DNA of 45,581 bases from a virus, in IMG/VR virus record IMGVR_UViG_3300050821_007240, positions 1 through 45,581 of that record, one strand, 5' to 3'. Positions 13,809-22,521 of the stretch are shown piece by piece (position 1 is the stretch's first letter; every line of letters starts with the position of its first letter). Made by a program: the position numbers and the translations under genes. The notes under the pieces were generated by a model. The model was not told where the DNA came from. It did no database searches and was given only the letters and a program-made list of their open reading frames with translations.

Positions 13809-13849
13809 CACCAACACACCTAAGCTCATCAGCTAGAAAGTAAACCATC

Positions 13850-14446
13850 ATGGCAGAATCCGATTACAAACAACTCAGTAGCGAGGACATTGCCGGGGGC
13901 ATCAAGCTCTCGGACATCTCCGAAATGGGGGCGCTGGTCCCCGCCGGACGCTACAAGGTTCGGCTCTCGCGCGTCGAGGCCAAAGACTCCAAGAGCGCCA
14001 TCCCAATGGTGCTCGCGGGCTTCGATGTCCACGACGGTATCGTGGCGCCGCCCAAGGACGGCTCCCAACCCGTGAGCATCGAGAGCCTCAAGGGCGTCGA
14101 ATCGACGGTATTCTACTCGATGTACGTCGGCAAGTCCGAGAAGTCGGGGCGCACGATTGCGCCGGGTATCATGGAGTTCAAGGCTGCGGCTGCTGCCGTG
14201 GGCAAGCCGCTGCCCGACGACTTCATCATCCCCGGCAACCCCAAGGAGTTTGCACGGCTCGTGCATGACACGCTGCACCCGCGTAGCGTCGGGGACCTCG
14301 AAGCCGTCGTGCTCGACGAGCCCGACCGCAACGACAAGACCAAGACCCGCACGCGCACGCGCATCGTCGGACGCTGGGGCGGCTCCGGTGCCCCCGAAAT
14401 CCCCATCGCCGCCGGTAGCAGCGGCACCGTCGCGAACATCGTCTAA
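13850..14446 (+). CDS. SSB-like protein (DUF669-type), 198 aa
   Basis: ATG 13850 follows a 41-base gap with CTCATCAGC and GAAAG. ALVPAGRYKVRLSRVEAKDS (residues about 24-43), then a long beta-rich part, resembles the DUF669/OB-fold single-strand-binding proteins that accompany Sak4-type ATPases in phages. The C-terminus is Lys/Arg/Thr-rich (KTKTRTRTRIVGRWGG) and then flexible. It should coat single strands and work with the ATPase next door. The stop overlaps the next ATG (TAATG). Confidence 0.6.
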   Translation: MAESDYKQLSSEDIAGGIKLSDISEMGALVPAGRYKVRLSRVEAKDSKSAIPMVLAGFDVHDGIVAPPKDGSQPVSIESLKGVESTVFYSMYVGKSEKSGRTIAPGIMEFKAAAAAVGKPLPDDFIIPGNPKEFARLVHDTLHPRSVGDLEAVVLDEPDRNDKTKTRTRTRIVGRWGGSGAPEIPIAAGSSGTVANIV

Positions 14447-14745
14447 TGCCCGAAGGCGCTATCACCTCGCGCGTGCTCAAGGAGTTACGCGCGAGGGGCG
14501 TCGCCGCGTTCAAGCACTTCAGCGGTGCGTATTCGTCGCGGGGCATCAGCGACATCATCGGCGTGCTGCCGCCGCACGGGCGGGCGTTCTTCATCGAGAT
14601 GAAAACCCCCGAAGCCTACAAGACCGCCTGCAACGGCGCGACTGCCCATCAAGTCGAGTTCCTGCGCGAGATGCGCGCAGCGGGAGCTATCGCGTTCTGC
14701 GCGAGTTCGTGGGAGATGGTACGCGAGACGCTGGGCCTGCCTTAG
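14446..14745 (+). CDS. VRR-NUC nuclease, 99 aa
   Basis: Length and pattern fit stand-alone VRR-NUC domains: an N-terminal helix, SRGISD (31-36) with Asp36, FFIEMKTP (48-55) with the catalytic E51-x-K53, then AHQVEFLREMRAAGAIA. These PD-(D/E)XK enzymes are structure-selective and could resolve branched DNA before packaging. It is the last + strand gene. Its TAG (14743-14745) overlaps the stop of the opposing late arm. Confidence 0.8.
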   Translation: MPEGAITSRVLKELRARGVAAFKHFSGAYSSRGISDIIGVLPPHGRAFFIEMKTPEAYKTACNGATAHQVEFLREMRAAGAIAFCASSWEMVRETLGLP

Positions 14746-15143
14746 CCCATCGGAACGTCGGGTACGATTTTGCGCGTCGGCATCGAAGCCGAGGTGCGCG
14801 TCGGGATGCCGTCGCCGTAGTCCGTCGAAATCCGTTTGCCCTGCGTCTTGAGCTTGGCCTCGATGAGGTCGGCGTGCGCCCGGTGCTTCTGCGCCTGCGC
14901 GAGATGATGGCTGTGACGCCGCAGCGTCGCATCGTCGGCGCCGTCCTTCTTCTTGCCACCGGACTTCTTTTTAGCAGGGGCCTTGCGCGAATTTCCCGCC
15001 TGTTTCTCGGCTATGGCAATCTCTTGGGCGCGTGTGCGGTCGCCGTGATGTTTTCCATGTTTTAGGTCGTGCATCGTGGCGGCAATGACCTTCTGCTTCT
15101 TGGCCCTGGGGGCGCCTTTCTTTAATGGCTTCGGTAACGGCAT
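14742..15143 (-). CDS. Lys-rich basic protein (DUF6496-like), 133 aa
   Basis: Residues about 18-56 (KVIAATMHDLKHGKHH...AQEIAIAEKQAG) resemble the DUF6496-type pattern seen in small basic phage proteins. The rest is Lys/Arg/His-rich (KKKSGGKKK), suited to binding nucleic acid. A good ribosome binding site, GGAGG, precedes the ATG. It is the last gene of the late arm and overlaps the VRR-NUC stop by four bases. Possibly packaged; function unknown. Confidence 0.6.
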   Translation of the reverse strand: MPLPKPLKKGAPRAKKQKVIAATMHDLKHGKHHGDRTRAQEIAIAEKQAGNSRKAPAKKKSGGKKKDGADDATLRRHSHHLAQAQKHRAHADLIEAKLKTQGKRISTDYGDGIPTRTSASMPTRKIVPDVPMG

Positions 15144-15153
15144 GATGTGCCTC

Positions 15154-15525
15154 CTAGTGGTGCGTGAGTACGATTATGGTCGTAGCGATAGCGCCGATTG
15201 CTCCGATGCCTGCGACGAGAAACCCGAAGAGCCTCGCCGTTCCGGTTGCGCTCGCCTCGATGGTCGTCACGCGGTTGGTCAGCGTGTCGAGTCGGCTGTT
15301 GAGCGCGTCGTGCTCGGCATGGTAGGCATCGGACGTTATGAACCGCGCTGCCTGGTCGTTGACAAGCTCCCGCAACTCGTTCACGTTGTCGAAGCGCCGC
15401 GTGAGGTCCCGCGCTTGAGTGTCGGACTCGCGCTGAATCGTCGATAAACGGTCGTCGGAGCGCTGGCCTATCGCATCCAGCCGCGTATCGACGTAGGTTT
15501 TCAGCGTCTCCAAATCCCAAGGCAT
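15154..15525 (-). CDS. Coiled-coil protein with C-terminal membrane anchor, 123 aa
   Basis: Residues about 1-95 are a long charged helix/coiled coil (RLDAIGQRSDDRLSTIQRES, DALNSRLDTLTNRVTTIEAS). Residues about 99-120 form one membrane span (LFGFLVAGIGAIGAIATTII), ending VLTHH. Similar proteins beside lysis or ejection genes are often called holin-like or spanin-like, but the topology (cytoplasmic coil, C-terminal anchor) does not decide. AAAGGA precedes the ATG. Confidence 0.65.
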   Translation of the reverse strand: MPWDLETLKTYVDTRLDAIGQRSDDRLSTIQRESDTQARDLTRRFDNVNELRELVNDQAARFITSDAYHAEHDALNSRLDTLTNRVTTIEASATGTARLFGFLVAGIGAIGAIATTIIVLTHH

Positions 15526-15536
15526 TCACGAATCCT

Positions 15537-15590
15537 TTATTTCGGCACCAAACGGTTAATAACGTGCTCGTCCCACCACTGCTCAGTCAT
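15537..15590 (-). CDS. 17-codon micro-ORF
   Basis: The ATG overlaps the TGA of the 1001-residue gene (ATGA), as at most junctions here, and the frame reads MTEQWWDEHVINRLVPK before TAA. It fills an otherwise empty 61-base gap. The coupling is suggestive, but a chance frame this short is common. Confidence 0.25.
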   Translation of the reverse strand: MTEQWWDEHVINRLVPK

Positions 15591-18500
15591 TGGCCTTTAC
15601 CCTCGGCCCAATCCCATACGTCTTCGTAGAACTTCTCGCCCTTTTTCAAGCGCTCGCGTTCTTCCCGCGCGGCATACCGTTCGTTGGCGGCCTTTGCAAG
15701 GTAGAATGACGCCGGTATCGCCATGATTGCACCGGCAAGGTGGTCCATCAACGACATCTTCTGCCCCGGCATGGGATTGAACTGACTGTCTTGCGGATGC
15801 GCGTGGGCCCACTGTGCTACGTTTGCAACCGTACCCAAAGGGTCATAGTAACTCAGGGCATGAAACACCGCCTCAGGCCACGAGTCGCCTTCACGAAGTC
15901 CCTCGGCTGTCTGGTAGAAGTATCCTATCGCGCCAATCGTTGATGGCGACAGAAAGTATTTAAGGAACGTGTCTCCGGGGATAAACGACGACAGCATTTC
16001 CGCGTAGTCCTGCACAGGGTCCATAACGGTAAACGTATTAGCATTGCGCCCCTGCGGCGTGCGATTCTGCTGAATGTCGAGCACCGGGCGGATGGCCGCG
16101 AGCACGCGCTGCGGATTCTTGATAATCGCGTTCGTTACCGCGCGCGGCACGATGCCCAAGCGGTACGCCGTAAATACCCCGCCAGTTTGCTCGAAGGTGC
16201 GAACGAACGCCGCCACATTACGCACGTCGCCCGCGACTTCTTGCACCATCTGCCCTCGAATCAACGGTTCGAGCTTGCGCGTCTCGGGATTGCGTTCAAG
16301 CGCATCCCACAACGACGCGCGCCATCCAGTTTCCATTGCCTGCAAATGCGACTGCATCCGAATGACATGGCTCCGCAGTGCATTGCCGCCTAGCCAACGC
16401 GGCCAATCATTCCAGATACCAGGGGCTTCGTGTTCGTGGACATACGTCGGCATTGCGCCGTAACGCGCGAGCTTCTCCTCATCAGGAACCAGCGAACCCG
16501 GCAGCTTGCCATCCGACGCTTTGCCCGCCATGTACCGAAAGGCGCCGATGACCGTAGAGATACCTTGGCGCTCGGGCGCACCGAAATACGAAATCTGCCC
16601 GACATTGCCGATGCCGTGGACGTAGGGGAACAACATGACGCGACTGCGTTGCACCTCGCGCAGGATGCGGAATACCTCTTGTGCCCCTGCGGCCTCGCCC
16701 ACGGCGCGCTTGGGTCCCATGCCGATGCTGCGCCAATCCTCAACAGTCTGCGGCGTACTGCCGGGCCGCAGCGAATCGGGATGCTCGGCCACAAAATCGT
16801 GGGTCCGTTGGGCCACGGCATACTCCCGCACGCGGTTGCGGCCTTTGGAAAGTGCGTTTAGGACCTCCTGGGGGTCCTTGTAAAGGCCCGAAGGCTTCCC
16901 AATGGATAGAATGTCGCCTACAGTGCTGCGAGCGTCTGAGAGCCCCTTAACGCCCGCTAACCACCCCGTCGCCTTGACCGGCGCCGCGCCAAGTAGCCGT
17001 GAAGCCACATCGGAGTCGGCCTGAGAGCCGTGCTGGCGCATGAATCGGAGGTATTGTGCGGCCAGCGCCTGGTTCGGCTTGGTCGCGTGGCGAGCGGCTT
17101 CTTGGTCAGCGGCACGCCCGGCATTGCGGGCATACGTCTCGGAGTTCTCGGTGCCCATGCGGCGCTGCTTGCCTTCAAACGTAAAGCCCCCCTGATGCGC
17201 GACTTTTCCCTTGCTGAAATCTGAGAGGTCGGGGCGAATCGAAAACGTGTCGGCAAGTTTGCCTCCAATCTTCCCCGATACGGTACGCACGGCTGCTGAG
17301 GTCTTGAGCAGCCCCGACGGGACGATTTTGAGCAGGTCGGCCCAGGCTCCGACTTTCTCGCCAGCTTTTGCGGCGCGCACCATGTCCTCAATGGCGGCAA
17401 CAGTGCGGGCACTCTCGCCCAGCCCCTTGATACCGTACTCGATGCCTTTGGCCCAAATACCCAAACCACCGGCATACGTCAGCGGGTCGGAAACCGTTTG
17501 CGCCATGAAATCTTCCGTCGTATTCATGGCGTTGGCGAGATACGGGCGAATCGCCGCAGGAATGTCGCTCTCGTTAACCCACTCCTTTATACGCTCGCGT
17601 GATACGAACGGCCCCTCAAAAGGCCCGATGCGAACCGACAGTGCTGCGCGCACCGAATCGGTCGCGTGCTGTGCTGTCTCAACGTCGGTAAGTCCGTGCC
17701 ACACGTCCTGCATGAGTTGCACGGGATTGTGCCCTGCGATGATGCCCCCGGCGTACTCTCCAACGCCGCGCTGAGGCGTGCCGAGTACGTTGGCGATGCC
17801 TTGAATAGGAACTCGTTGCAATACCGAAATAACCGACCGAATATGCGCTTCACTTTCAGCCTGTTTACGAGCATATGCGCGCATAACTTGCGAAACGGGT
17901 AGCTGGAAACTTGCAACGCCTGCCGTACTCATTTGATGAACGGTCATGTGCGAGTACGGGTCGGGCGTCGCGTGCGTGTCGGTCATGCCATCAGGCGTCA
18001 ACTCGACGTGAACGTGCCCGGGACTGTCGATGAACGCGCGCTCGCGCATCCCCTCGGGGAGTTGCGCGTACAGTTCTTTTGGTACACCGACGCGCGCGTG
18101 CTCGTTTTCGGCCAGCGCCGTCTCGATGAACGAGCCGATTTTCGGCGTGAGTTTGGTGCCGACTGACTCGCCGTTGATGGAATCAACGTCCATCGCGCGT
18201 CCGTCGAGGTGTGGGTCGTTAGGCGCGTAGTGGTGCCCGCGGTCGAAGTCGTACACGCCCATCGAAAACCCGGCCTGCCCGAGTTCGTCAACGTAGCTCT
18301 TGAACTGCGGGCGGATGCCGCCTTTGCCGAAGGTGCGCCACGATGTATTGTAATCGGCGGTGACGTTATTGGGGCCGACGCCGTAGAGCCACTTGGGCGG
18401 CTTGCCGGGCTTGGGCATCGCCCAGTCGAGGTCCTCGGGCTTGGGGCTTGGCGACGTTGAGTGTTCTTGCCATTGCAGCTTCCCTGGCGGTGCAGTCGGA

Positions 18501-18592
18501 CGCTGGCCCTGCCACTGCAACTTGGGCGCATCGACAGAGGCCCCGCCGGACAGCGGGGCCCATTGCAGCGCCGTGGGGTCTATCTGCGTCAT
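15587..18592 (-). CDS. Internal virion/ejection protein with M15-like peptidase domain, 1001 aa
   Basis: The N-terminal 60 residues carry four spaced LQW/LDW motifs (LQWAP, LQWQG, LQWQE, LDWAM) about 15 residues apart. Residues about 85-200 show a zinc peptidase signature of the M15/DD-carboxypeptidase type: HLDGRAMDVD (128-137) and GHVHVE (192-197), fit for cutting peptidoglycan cross-links. The remaining 800 residues are long and mixed with no catalytic motif, like internal core proteins of podoviruses. It probably leaves the head with the DNA and opens the cell wall. Tail-to-tail with small genes 14742-15525; its start overlaps the gene upstream. Confidence 0.7.
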   Translation of the reverse strand: MTQIDPTALQWAPLSGGASVDAPKLQWQGQRPTAPPGKLQWQEHSTSPSPKPEDLDWAMPKPGKPPKWLYGVGPNNVTADYNTSWRTFGKGGIRPQFKSYVDELGQAGFSMGVYDFDRGHHYAPNDPHLDGRAMDVDSINGESVGTKLTPKIGSFIETALAENEHARVGVPKELYAQLPEGMRERAFIDSPGHVHVELTPDGMTDTHATPDPYSHMTVHQMSTAGVASFQLPVSQVMRAYARKQAESEAHIRSVISVLQRVPIQGIANVLGTPQRGVGEYAGGIIAGHNPVQLMQDVWHGLTDVETAQHATDSVRAALSVRIGPFEGPFVSRERIKEWVNESDIPAAIRPYLANAMNTTEDFMAQTVSDPLTYAGGLGIWAKGIEYGIKGLGESARTVAAIEDMVRAAKAGEKVGAWADLLKIVPSGLLKTSAAVRTVSGKIGGKLADTFSIRPDLSDFSKGKVAHQGGFTFEGKQRRMGTENSETYARNAGRAADQEAARHATKPNQALAAQYLRFMRQHGSQADSDVASRLLGAAPVKATGWLAGVKGLSDARSTVGDILSIGKPSGLYKDPQEVLNALSKGRNRVREYAVAQRTHDFVAEHPDSLRPGSTPQTVEDWRSIGMGPKRAVGEAAGAQEVFRILREVQRSRVMLFPYVHGIGNVGQISYFGAPERQGISTVIGAFRYMAGKASDGKLPGSLVPDEEKLARYGAMPTYVHEHEAPGIWNDWPRWLGGNALRSHVIRMQSHLQAMETGWRASLWDALERNPETRKLEPLIRGQMVQEVAGDVRNVAAFVRTFEQTGGVFTAYRLGIVPRAVTNAIIKNPQRVLAAIRPVLDIQQNRTPQGRNANTFTVMDPVQDYAEMLSSFIPGDTFLKYFLSPSTIGAIGYFYQTAEGLREGDSWPEAVFHALSYYDPLGTVANVAQWAHAHPQDSQFNPMPGQKMSLMDHLAGAIMAIPASFYLAKAANERYAAREERERLKKGEKFYEDVWDWAEGKGQ

Positions 18593-19977
18593 TGTGGCGG
18601 CTGCTGCATCAAGTCCGGTCGCAGGGTGCCGTCGCTGTCGTACACGCTGCCGTCGGGCACGCGGTAGTACGTCGTGCCGTCAGGGCCGCGCGCGAACTGC
18701 GTGCCTTTGGGCAGGTGCGCGGTGTCGATATACGGGTCGCCCTGCGTGTACCCCCCCTGCCCAAACGTCGAAGCGTTGGTGCGAGGGTTCTGCTGCGGCG
18801 TGTCGGTCACGACCGGCGGCGGCTCGGGCAGCGTCATCGGCCCGCCGACGTTGACGGACTTGGCGCCCATCCCCGTCCGCAGCGACGAGCCCGACGCGGT
18901 AATCGTTTTGATTTGCGTGTAGGTGTCGTTGAGCATCCCGGCAGCCTGCTGGTAGGCGGCCTTAGCGGCAGCGCGTTTGGCCGAGAACCCTTGCAGCGTC
19001 GCGGTATCGGCACCGTGATTGAGCGCGTCGTTGTAGGCCGCGTCCGCTGCTGCAAGCTGCTCCTTGGCGCGTTCGGCCATGCCGGTGAGGCGCTTGTAAG
19101 AGGCGACGACCGTTCCCGCCATCGCGGGGTTCCCGCGCAGCGCCAGGACCTGAGCGCGCAGCGTGCCGCCGCCTGCGTTGACGAACTGCGAGAGTTCTTG
19201 GGTCTGCATGATGGCGCGATTGGCGTCGGCATTGGCGCGCGTCGCGTCGGCACCTTCGCGGTTGATTTTGGCTTGCAGCTCGGCACGCACCAGCGGATTG
19301 TTCTCGCGCAGCAGGTTCTCTCTATCTTGTGCGATGGCGGCGCGTTGACGTGCCGTTTCATCGACGTTATCGAGATGAATCCCCATCTGCGTGACCTGCT
19401 GCATCTTCGCCAACTCGGTGCCGGTGTAGTCGGGGCCAGCGGTATACATCGAATCGGGCACGCCTGAGTGCTGGTTGAGAATCGCGGTCTTGGCCGGGCC
19501 TGCGTGCATCTGATTGAGCAGCACGATGTCTTTGTCGGTCAGCGGCGTGAGGAACTGCGACTTGTCAAAGCTGCCGTCGGCCCCGAAGGGGTCGGGCATA
19601 CCGGCTTGCGCGGCCAGGGCCTTCATCCGCATCTGCCATTGCGGGGACTTCACGACGTTGGGGTCGCGCACGCCGACCTGTCCGAACTGATTGTAAAGCT
19701 GGAGCGCCTGCTGCTGATTGGCCGTCGATGCTTGGGACTGCTCGACCTGCGCGCGAGCCGCGTCGCTTTGCGTTTGCGCTTGGGTTTGAGCAAGCTGCGC
19801 GCCGAACAGTTTATTGGCCTGCTGGGTCTGCTGAAAGGCTTGGAAGCCCTTGATGACTTGGGCGAGTGGACCTTGCTGCTCGTTGACGTAGGCGGCCCAA
19901 TCGGGCGCCGGGACGCTGACGTTGGTCGGCATCTGCGGAACGCCGCCGCCCATTCGCATCGGAGCTACACCAGGCAT
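18589..19977 (-). CDS. Internal virion-type coiled-coil protein, 462 aa
   Basis: Low-complexity Gln/Ala helices (QTQQANKLFGAQLAQTQAQTQ and following) run to about residue 95. Long Ala-rich coils fill residues about 200-360 (AERAKEQLAAADAAYNDAL). The C-terminal 90 residues are Pro/Gly/Asp-rich (GPDGTTYYRVPDGSVYDSDG). Composition and position next to the 1001-residue protein fit a T7 gp15/P22 ejection-protein role. No homologue is recognised. Confidence 0.6.
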   Translation of the reverse strand: MPGVAPMRMGGGVPQMPTNVSVPAPDWAAYVNEQQGPLAQVIKGFQAFQQTQQANKLFGAQLAQTQAQTQSDAARAQVEQSQASTANQQQALQLYNQFGQVGVRDPNVVKSPQWQMRMKALAAQAGMPDPFGADGSFDKSQFLTPLTDKDIVLLNQMHAGPAKTAILNQHSGVPDSMYTAGPDYTGTELAKMQQVTQMGIHLDNVDETARQRAAIAQDRENLLRENNPLVRAELQAKINREGADATRANADANRAIMQTQELSQFVNAGGGTLRAQVLALRGNPAMAGTVVASYKRLTGMAERAKEQLAAADAAYNDALNHGADTATLQGFSAKRAAAKAAYQQAAGMLNDTYTQIKTITASGSSLRTGMGAKSVNVGGPMTLPEPPPVVTDTPQQNPRTNASTFGQGGYTQGDPYIDTAHLPKGTQFARGPDGTTYYRVPDGSVYDSDGTLRPDLMQQPPQ

Positions 19978-21347
19978 TAGTTTTTGTCTCCGTCCTCGTC
20001 AGGTTCCAGCACCGGCGTCGTTTCCCAACCCATCGCCGTCATGTCATCGAGGTCGCTCTCGATGATTTTCTGAGCGTCTATTCTATACTGTAAGTTGGGT
20101 ATCGAGAGCCGGTCCTTCAAGTAAGCATACATATCGTCGCAAGCGGCGGTCAAGGAGGACCCCGACGCCACCGCAACACCAACGTGCCCCGACGCATCAT
20201 CGACGAAATACCCGTTGGGGCCTTTGCTCAAGCCCTCGGCAACGAAGAACTTGTCCCACAGCCCGTCGAGTCCGCCGAGTACGGGCGTCGTGCGCGCAAG
20301 TTTGGGGCGCAACGACTCTTTGAGGTCCGAGGCCCCCATCGGATACGGCGGCAGCGTCAAGCGGATGCCCGCGTACACCTTATTGGCGTCGAAGAACTCA
20401 TCAACGGATGTGCCATGCACCAGCGCCGACAGAAACCCGGCGTAGTTCGTGATGCCGCGCTGCGCCGTCGCCTCGCTGTCGTAGCCGAAACGCGGCGTCC
20501 ATTCGAGAAACCACACGCCTTTGCGATTGACGATGGCGTTGATGTCATAGATACCCGGCGGGGCGTTGTTTTTGCGAAACGTCGCCGCGAGCCGCTCGAA
20601 CTGCAACGCATCGGCAACGTGCGGCTCGCCTGCGTAATACCACACGAGATTGAGCATACACCCCGTCGAGGGGCCAACGTCACCGGCCATCATCTTCTTT
20701 TCTTCGATGGTGCCTTCGTAGGGACCGACCCACGCGCGACCGTTCCACCAGCGCGCCGTCGAGATAGCGACACCTTTGATTTTCTCTTGCAGCAGGCAGG
20801 TGTGGTTGTCACCGAACTTCGGCAGCGCGCAGAGTTGCAGCCACGTCAGCATCGCTTCGGTCGATTCGTCAATCCACGTTGAGTCGGCACCAAGGTCGGT
20901 ATTGGGTTTCCAGGCCCACCCACCGTCACCGTGTTTCTGCTTGGGGTCTTTTTTGAGGAACGCGATGGCTTGGGTCAGCGTCGAGAATCGGTACGACGGC
21001 GGCGCCTGGATACCGTGCGCCTCGGCGAACGCCTCGCCATACGGACGGTCGTTCTCCAAGCGGTCGCAGAACGCGCCCGCACCGACGACGAAACAGCCCG
21101 CACCGCGCAGCCGGTCGGCCATCTCGCCGCGTCCGGTAAAATCAAAGAGCGAAATCGTGCCCGGCTGGCGCGCGTACTGTTGCCACTCGAATACCGATTG
21201 CGTCTTGGTCGTAATGCCGTCGCCGACGTGCTGGGAGTTCTTGCCGTTCTCTTTGTCGATGAAGACGAGCACCTCGTGGCCTTCGTCCATCAACCGCTTA
21301 TGCAGCCACAGGTTCCCGCCGCGTACCGAGTACAGCGCGAATCTCAC
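19977..21347 (-). CDS. PurD-like ATP-grasp ligase, 456 aa
   Basis: GTG start overlaps the upstream TGA. The order matches phosphoribosylamine-glycine ligase: SVRGGNLWLHKRL (7-19, N-domain), LLQEKIKGVAIS (185-196), KKMMAGDVGPSTGCM (217-231, the GPNTGGM region) and YDINAIVNRKGVWFLEWTPRFG (267-288, the metal-binding EFNxRFGDPE region). The Asn expected two residues after Glu282 is Thr284, a possible change at a metal ligand. PurD makes GAR in purine synthesis. A phage enzyme among virion genes may instead join an amino acid to another acceptor, such as a modified base or a virion protein. That is inference. Confidence 0.75.
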   Translation of the reverse strand: MRFALYSVRGGNLWLHKRLMDEGHEVLVFIDKENGKNSQHVGDGITTKTQSVFEWQQYARQPGTISLFDFTGRGEMADRLRGAGCFVVGAGAFCDRLENDRPYGEAFAEAHGIQAPPSYRFSTLTQAIAFLKKDPKQKHGDGGWAWKPNTDLGADSTWIDESTEAMLTWLQLCALPKFGDNHTCLLQEKIKGVAISTARWWNGRAWVGPYEGTIEEKKMMAGDVGPSTGCMLNLVWYYAGEPHVADALQFERLAATFRKNNAPPGIYDINAIVNRKGVWFLEWTPRFGYDSEATAQRGITNYAGFLSALVHGTSVDEFFDANKVYAGIRLTLPPYPMGASDLKESLRPKLARTTPVLGGLDGLWDKFFVAEGLSKGPNGYFVDDASGHVGVAVASGSSLTAACDDMYAYLKDRLSIPNLQYRIDAQKIIESDLDDMTAMGWETTPVLEPDEDGDKN

Positions 21348-22117
21348 ATCCCAAACATTCCCATGAACGGCATGATGCTTCCGAGAATCGAACCGATGCC
21401 GCTGCCCATACTTGGCTGCCCTGCCGACGCTTGAGCGTACATCCCGGCTTGCTGCGCCATGCTCTGATACAGCGAGTCGAGGCTGTTCATCGCGTTGCCT
21501 TCCATCGAAACGCCTTGGCCGATAAATGAGTTGGCCGCGCCCAGTGTGTTCATCTCGTTGCCCGCGAGTCCCTGAGCGCCTTGGGCCTTGTACTGTTGCG
21601 ATTCACCGGCAAGTTGGGCGCTCTGATTGGCGGCCTGGGTGAGGTACTGATTCTGCGCGCCGAGCTGTTCGGCACCGAGGTTTCCACCCGGCGTAGCCTG
21701 CGAGCGCAAATCGTTCATCGAGGAGTTGTAACCTTGCAGAAGCTGGTTCATCGCATTGGTCTGCACCTGCGGCGAGAGCCCGGTCTTCGCCATCTGCGCG
21801 TATACCTCGTTGGAGAGCGGCAGATTGCCCTGGCTCGATTGCAAATCACTCATAATCGAGGAGCCCTCGGCACCCATCGCGGGCTGGTAATACTTTGAGA
21901 AATCGTTATTGAGGCCGCCAATCATCTGCATCAACTGCGACGACATTGCCGACTCCGACCCTTGCATCTGCGAAAGCGAACTCTGCATCGAGTTGCCGCC
22001 AAAGAGCGAGCCGAGTCCCGGCAGAAGCCCCGCAAGAAGTTGCGCCCACGGGAAACTCGAACCCGACGCGCCACCGGAGCTGTCGCCAAATCCCGAGTCT
22101 CCGAATCCACCCATCAT
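21344..22117 (-). CDS. Ser/Gly/Gln/Met-rich virion-type protein, 257 aa
   Basis: Two adjacent ATGs (22117 and 22114). A Gly/Ser-rich head contains a hydrophobic stretch (FPWAQLLAGLLPGLGSLFGG, about residues 22-41). Helices rich in Gln, Asn and Ser follow, then a second hydrophobic end (SGIGSILGSIMPFMGMFGM). Similar low-complexity proteins with hydrophobic ends are found as T7 gp14-like ejection proteins that enter the outer membrane. Assignment rests on position and composition. Confidence 0.6.
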   Translation of the reverse strand: MMGGFGDSGFGDSSGGASGSSFPWAQLLAGLLPGLGSLFGGNSMQSSLSQMQGSESAMSSQLMQMIGGLNNDFSKYYQPAMGAEGSSIMSDLQSSQGNLPLSNEVYAQMAKTGLSPQVQTNAMNQLLQGYNSSMNDLRSQATPGGNLGAEQLGAQNQYLTQAANQSAQLAGESQQYKAQGAQGLAGNEMNTLGAANSFIGQGVSMEGNAMNSLDSLYQSMAQQAGMYAQASAGQPSMGSGIGSILGSIMPFMGMFGM

Positions 22118-22521
22118 AGCAGTTCATCCTCAATGCGAGTGCCGTTGGGTTCGAGTGGCACCGGCTCGCGGCGGCACTCGCCGTACCGCTCCAACTGTGC
22201 CGATTGTAACCGAATATACAGCGACGGTGATGCCGGGACGATGACGATGGTCCCGCGCGCGAAGTCCATCGAGCGCAGGAGGTGCGTCATCCACATATCC
22301 TCAGTTTGTGAACCGTCGCCGAACGGCCCGAAAACCGCGAGGGTATGGGGCTCATAGTCGGCCCAGCCCATCATGGCACGGATGCTGCCCGACTCGTATC
22401 CTGCCCACCAAATCATCGCGCCGCCCGATTCGACATCGTAGGGCAGGCCGTAGCGGCGGCAGGCCGCGTACACGAACGGCAGGGCAATCTCGGTGCCTAT
22501 CGAGGCTACGTCCATGCTCAT
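22114..22521 (-). CDS. Hypothetical protein, 135 aa
   Basis: Overlaps its neighbours by ATGA on both sides. It looks like a compact alpha/beta domain with an aromatic core (GGAMIWWAGYESGSIRAMMGW) and the segment GTIVIVPASPSLYIRLQSAQLERYG, faintly like an acetyltransferase-fold C-terminus, though no acetyl-CoA loop is seen. No family is assigned. Confidence 0.6.
   Translation of the reverse strand: MSMDVASIGTEIALPFVYAACRRYGLPYDVESGGAMIWWAGYESGSIRAMMGWADYEPHTLAVFGPFGDGSQTEDMWMTHLLRSMDFARGTIVIVPASPSLYIRLQSAQLERYGECRREPVPLEPNGTRIEDELL

Noticed and set aside
18448-19467. 339-codon + strand frame opposite two virion genes
   Set aside because: Antisense shadow; no motif and no ribosome binding site, and both opposing genes join cleanly to their neighbours.
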